In this document: one piece after another, positions 61,297 through 64,000 of the stretch
Layout: every line of letters begins with the position of its first letter
How positions within the stretch are numbered: position 1 is the first letter of the stretch
Assembly (NCBI RefSeq): GCF_001866665.1
Contig: NZ_MLYO01000010.1
Coordinates: 1-64,000 of the forward strand
DNA length: 64,000 nucleotides
Direction of reading: 5' to 3'
Source of the DNA: Streptomyces monashensis
GTDB lineage: Bacteria > Actinomycetota > Actinomycetes > Streptomycetales > Streptomycetaceae
Made by a program: the position numbers and the translations under genes
Notes under the pieces: generated by a model
What the model was told of the DNA's origin: nothing
Seen by the model: the letters and a program-made list of their open reading frames with translations, nothing else
The model's database searches: none

Positions 61297-61460
61297 CCGG
61301 ACACCTCCGTCTGGTCATGGGCCACGGTGACGCGCATGATCTCGTTGGTTCCTTCCCGGCCGGTGCACCCGCTGGTCGCGGACGATCCTCTCAGGGCCGT
61401 GCGCGCCGGGGTTCCCGCACCCCCGTGCGGCGGGCCACGGCGGGGGCTGCGCCGGTCCGG

Positions 61461-61847
61461 TCACACCGCGCGGCGCCCCGCAGGTGTGAAGGCGTACAGG
61501 TCCAGGATGTCCGGCGGGGCGGCCAGGCCCGGGCCGCCGGCGCGGACCCAGGCGATGATGTCCTCGGTCGCGTCCGGATCGTTCACCAGCCCCAGCCAGA
61601 CCGGCCGCGCGCCGTCGGCCCGGGCGGCGGCGGAGGGCTGTACGACGACGACGTTGGCCTGGTCGCACGCGTCGAGGCAGTCGGAGACACGCACGGGCAC
61701 GGCGGCGCACAGCCGCGCGGTCTGGGCGGCGTGGTCGACGCCGGGCACCTTGGGGGTGCCGCAGCAGCAGTCCCGGCACACGACGACCCGGCACGGTGCC
61801 CCCGCGCGCCCGCTCCCGGGTCCTTCTTCCATCGATCGCTCGGGCAT
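61461..61847 (-). CDS. Thioredoxin-like [2Fe-2S] ferredoxin-type protein
   Basis: The 128-residue protein has the Cys pattern of (2Fe-2S) ferredoxin-domain proteins: VVVCRDCCCGTPKVPG near 23-38 and SDCLDACDQANVVVVQP near 60-76. The C-terminal part has GLVNDPDATEDIIAWVRAGG. Such proteins probably carry electrons or a redox sensor cluster. I chose the ATG at 61847, preceded by GGGAGGGGAG; ATGs at 61832 and 61889 are possible. It is divergent from the modular-enzyme gene starting near 62016, with only about 170 bases between. Confidence 0.75.
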   Translation of the reverse strand: MPERSMEEGPGSGRAGAPCRVVVCRDCCCGTPKVPGVDHAAQTARLCAAVPVRVSDCLDACDQANVVVVQPSAAARADGARPVWLGLVNDPDATEDIIAWVRAGGPGLAAPPDILDLYAFTPAGRRAV

Positions 61848-62015
61848 GCCGTCCGCTCCCCTCCCGGGGAGGTCCGCCCCGGTGTCCATGAGCGGCCATC
61901 TTTTCATCTCTCTCGCCGGCGCCCCCGCGAGCCGTTGCCGCTGACCTGCCGGTGTGCGCCGTAGGCTCGTCAACAGGCGGACGCGGAGCGGGCGTTGGAG
62001 CGAGGGAGAAGCCTG

Positions 62016-64000
62016 GTGGGTGCGGCGGAGGCGTTCGAGGTGCGGCCTGTCCCCGAGTTGCTCGCCGAGAACGCCCGGCGCCATGGCGGCAGGCTCGCGT
62101 TCGCCGACGACCGGCGCCGGGTGGGCTGGGTCGAACTGGAGCGCAGGACGGCCGGGTTGGCGGCCCGGCTGGGGGTGGACCGGGGTGCCAGGGTGGCGTT
62201 CTGCCTCGACAACAGCGTGGAGCTGGTCGAGGGGCTGCTCGCCACGGTGCGGGCGGCCGCGGTGGGCGTACCGCTGGCTTCGCGCGGCACCGATGCCGAA
62301 CTCGCCGAGCTGCTGGCCGACTGCGATCCTGCCGTGCTGGTCACCGACCGGCGGAACCTGCCCCGGCTGGCCCCGCTGACGGCCGGGCGCCGGGTCCGGC
62401 TGGTGGTGACCGGCGAGGGCCCGCTGCCGCCGGGAGCCGTGGGCTTCGAGGACCTGGCCGCCGCCGTACCGGCCACGGCACCCGGCGCGGACCCGGCCGC
62501 CGCGGGGCCACCCGCGCCGCGCGACGACCTCGGCCTCGACGAGCCGGCCTGGCTGCTCTACACGTCCGGTACCTCCGGCACCGCCAGGGCCGCGGTGTCC
62601 AGCCAGCGGTCCGCGCTGTGGTCGTCGGTCGCCTGCTATCTGCCGCGGCTCGGGCTGTCGGCGGCGGACCGGATGCTGTGGCCGCTGCCGCTCGCGCACA
62701 CCTACGCGCACTCGCTCTGTGTCCTCGGCACCACCGCGGCCGGGGCGAGCGCGCGGGTCACCTCCGTGTCCGAACCGGCCGCGCTGGCAGGGCTGGTGAG
62801 GGAGTTCGCGCCCACCGTCCTCGGCGGAGTGCCCCTCACCTACCGGCAGTTGCTGGACGCGGGCCTGGGCGCGGTGCCCTCGCTGCGGTGGTGCGTCACC
62901 GCCGGTGCGCCGAGCGATCCGGAGCTGCGGGAGCAGGTCGCGGCGAGCCTGGGTGCGCCGCTCCTGGACGGCTACGGCAGCACCGAGACCTGCGGCAAGA
63001 TCGCGATGGAGGCGCCGGACGGGCCGCGGATGCCCGGCGGCAGCGGGACGCCGCTGCCCGGGACGGACGTCCGGATCGTCGATCCGCGCACCGGGCGGGA
63101 CACCGGCGAGGGGGAGATCCGGGTGCGCGGGCCCGGCGTCATGCTCGGCTACCACCGCCGGCCCGAGGAGACCGCCCGCGCGCTGCGCGACGGCTGGTAC
63201 CGCACCGGCGATCTGGGCCGGTTCGGCGAGCACGGCACTCTGATCGTCACCGGCCGGGTGACCGACCGTATCGTGCGCGGCGGTGAGAACGTGGACCCGG
63301 CCGAGGTCGAACGCGTGCTGTGCGCTCTGCCCGGGGTGCGGGACGCGGCGGTGGTGGCGCGGGCCCATCCGTTGCTCGGCGAGGTGCCGGTGGCGTTCGT
63401 GGTGCCCGAGCGGCCCGCCCTCGACACGGCGGCGCTCCTGCGGGCCTGCGCCGCGGTGCTGTCGGCGCACAAGGTGCCCGAGGAGGTCCTGTTCACACCG
63501 GCCGTGCCGCGCACCGCCGCGGGCAAGCCGCGCCGGGCGCTGCTGCGTGAGGCGCTGGCCGGGCGGCCGGCCGAGCCGACGCTCACGCGGCTGGGCGAGC
63601 GCACGCCCGGCGAACGGCGGGCCGCCCTGACCGACCTGGTGTGTGCGGAGATCGCGGCGATGCGGGGGGTGGCCGCCGCGCCCGGCACCGCGTTCGCCGA
63701 CCTCGGTCTGACCTCGATGGACGCGATGACCCTGTGGCACCGGCTCAGCGTGCGCACGGGGCTGCGGCTGGCGGCGACGCTGGTCTGGGACCATCCGGAC
63801 CCGGCCGCCGTGGCGGCCCACCTGGACGCCCGGCTGCACAGCGCGCCGGAGCCCGTGCCCGCCGGTGCGGTCGCGCGGCGCGGTCCGCGGGCCGAGCCGG
63901 TCGCGATCGTGGCCGTCGGCTGCCGTTACCCGGGCGGGGTGACGACCCCCGAGGACCTCTGGCGGCTGACGGCCGAAGGCGTCGACGCCACCGGCGACTT
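62016..64000 (+). CDS. Modular synthase start: acyl-AMP ligase, ACP, beginning of ketosynthase (truncated at window end)
   Basis: The frame is open from a GTG at 62016 (behind GAGGGAGA) to the last base, at least 661 codons. Residues 1-515 or so are an ANL adenylation domain: YTSGTSGTARAAV near 184-196, YGSTETCGKIA near 316-326, GDLGRF, RIVRGGENV, and the catalytic Lys in PRTAAGKPRR. An acyl-carrier domain follows with LGLTSMDA (about 563-570), whose Ser should carry phosphopantetheine. From about 628, VAIVAVGCRYPGGV starts a ketosynthase domain. This is a loading module of a type I PKS that activates a free acid. The starter is unknown; the rest lies outside the window. Confidence 0.88.
   Translation, partial: MGAAEAFEVRPVPELLAENARRHGGRLAFADDRRRVGWVELERRTAGLAARLGVDRGARVAFCLDNSVELVEGLLATVRAAAVGVPLASRGTDAELAELLADCDPAVLVTDRRNLPRLAPLTAGRRVRLVVTGEGPLPPGAVGFEDLAAAVPATAPGADPAAAGPPAPRDDLGLDEPAWLLYTSGTSGTARAAVSSQRSALWSSVACYLPRLGLSAADRMLWPLPLAHTYAHSLCVLGTTAAGASARVTSVSEPAALAGLVREFAPTVLGGVPLTYRQLLDAGLGAVPSLRWCVTAGAPSDPELREQVAASLGAPLLDGYGSTETCGKIAMEAPDGPRMPGGSGTPLPGTDVRIVDPRTGRDTGEGEIRVRGPGVMLGYHRRPEETARALRDGWYRTGDLGRFGEHGTLIVTGRVTDRIVRGGENVDPAEVERVLCALPGVRDAAVVARAHPLLGEVPVAFVVPERPALDTAALLRACAAVLSAHKVPEEVLFTPAVPRTAAGKPRRALLREALAGRPAEPTLTRLGERTPGERRAALTDLVCAEIAAMRGVAAAPGTAFADLGLTSMDAMTLWHRLSVRTGLRLAATLVWDHPDPAAVAAHLDARLHSAPEPVPAGAVARRGPRAEPVAIVAVGCRYPGGVTTPEDLWRLTAEGVDATGD

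Noticed and set aside
1..64000. tRNA genes, CRISPR arrays, transposases, integrase or attachment sites
   Set aside because: None was recognised by eye on either strand; no repeat-spacer pattern or transposase motif was found. A dedicated search could still find short elements.

Overview
The window is high-GC actinobacterial DNA, almost certainly from a Streptomyces chromosome. Genes are dense, codon third positions are G/C-biased, many starts are GTG, and short ATGA/GTGA stop-start overlaps are common. Its core is a complete indolocarbazole cluster. The gene content and order (staR, staB-staA-staN-staG on the minus strand, then staO-D-P-MA-J-K-I-E-MB-C on the plus strand) match the known staurosporine cluster gene for gene.

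Layout. (1) 0-15.4 kb is a general accessory region: an ArsR-type regulator, a PPK2-type polyphosphate kinase, small secreted and hypothetical proteins, and a stand-alone FAD monooxygenase. It also holds a four-gene molybdenum hydroxylase operon with its XdhC maturation factor and a divergent TetR gene with two visible operators, an SDR, a second TetR/methyltransferase pair with its own operators, an alpha/beta hydrolase, an alginate-lyase-family protein and a VOC protein. (2) 15.7-37.7 kb is the staurosporine cluster. StaO and StaD turn two L-Trp into chromopyrrolic acid. StaP and StaC make the K252c aglycone. StaA, B, J, E, I and K make the amino-deoxysugar. StaG and StaN attach the sugar at both indole nitrogens. 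StaMA and StaMB methylate. StaR (LAL/LuxR) is the pathway activator, and its gene carries a TTA codon. (3) 37.9-43.6 kb holds a frameshifted GNAT gene, a CBS-domain protein with a divergent hydrolase, a CapA-like phosphatase, a DUF2231 membrane protein, and an eroded LysR/SDR region beside a lipoprotein gene. (4) 43.6-51.3 kb is a compact operon that I do not recognise: VAO-type flavoprotein, cucumopine-synthase-like protein, alpha/beta hydrolase, and one uninterrupted frame joining a 4CL-like acyl-CoA ligase to a 2OG-Fe(II) oxygenase. An NCS1 permease with a Cys-rich tail follows. (5) 51.4-61.9 kb holds a secreted GH18 chitinase with a likely DasR site, a phosphoesterase/ABC-transporter operon, a GH88 hydrolase, a 3-hydroxyisobutyryl-CoA hydrolase-like protein and a [2Fe-2S] ferredoxin-like protein. 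(6) From 62.0 kb to the window end is the start of a large modular enzyme (acyl-AMP ligase, ACP, beginning of a ketosynthase), so a second biosynthetic cluster begins here.

The staurosporine cluster is well known. The least familiar element is the 43.6-49.6 kb operon with its ligase-oxygenase frame. No tRNA, rRNA, CRISPR array or intact insertion sequence was recognised. Functional names rest on motifs and remembered family knowledge, not on database searches.
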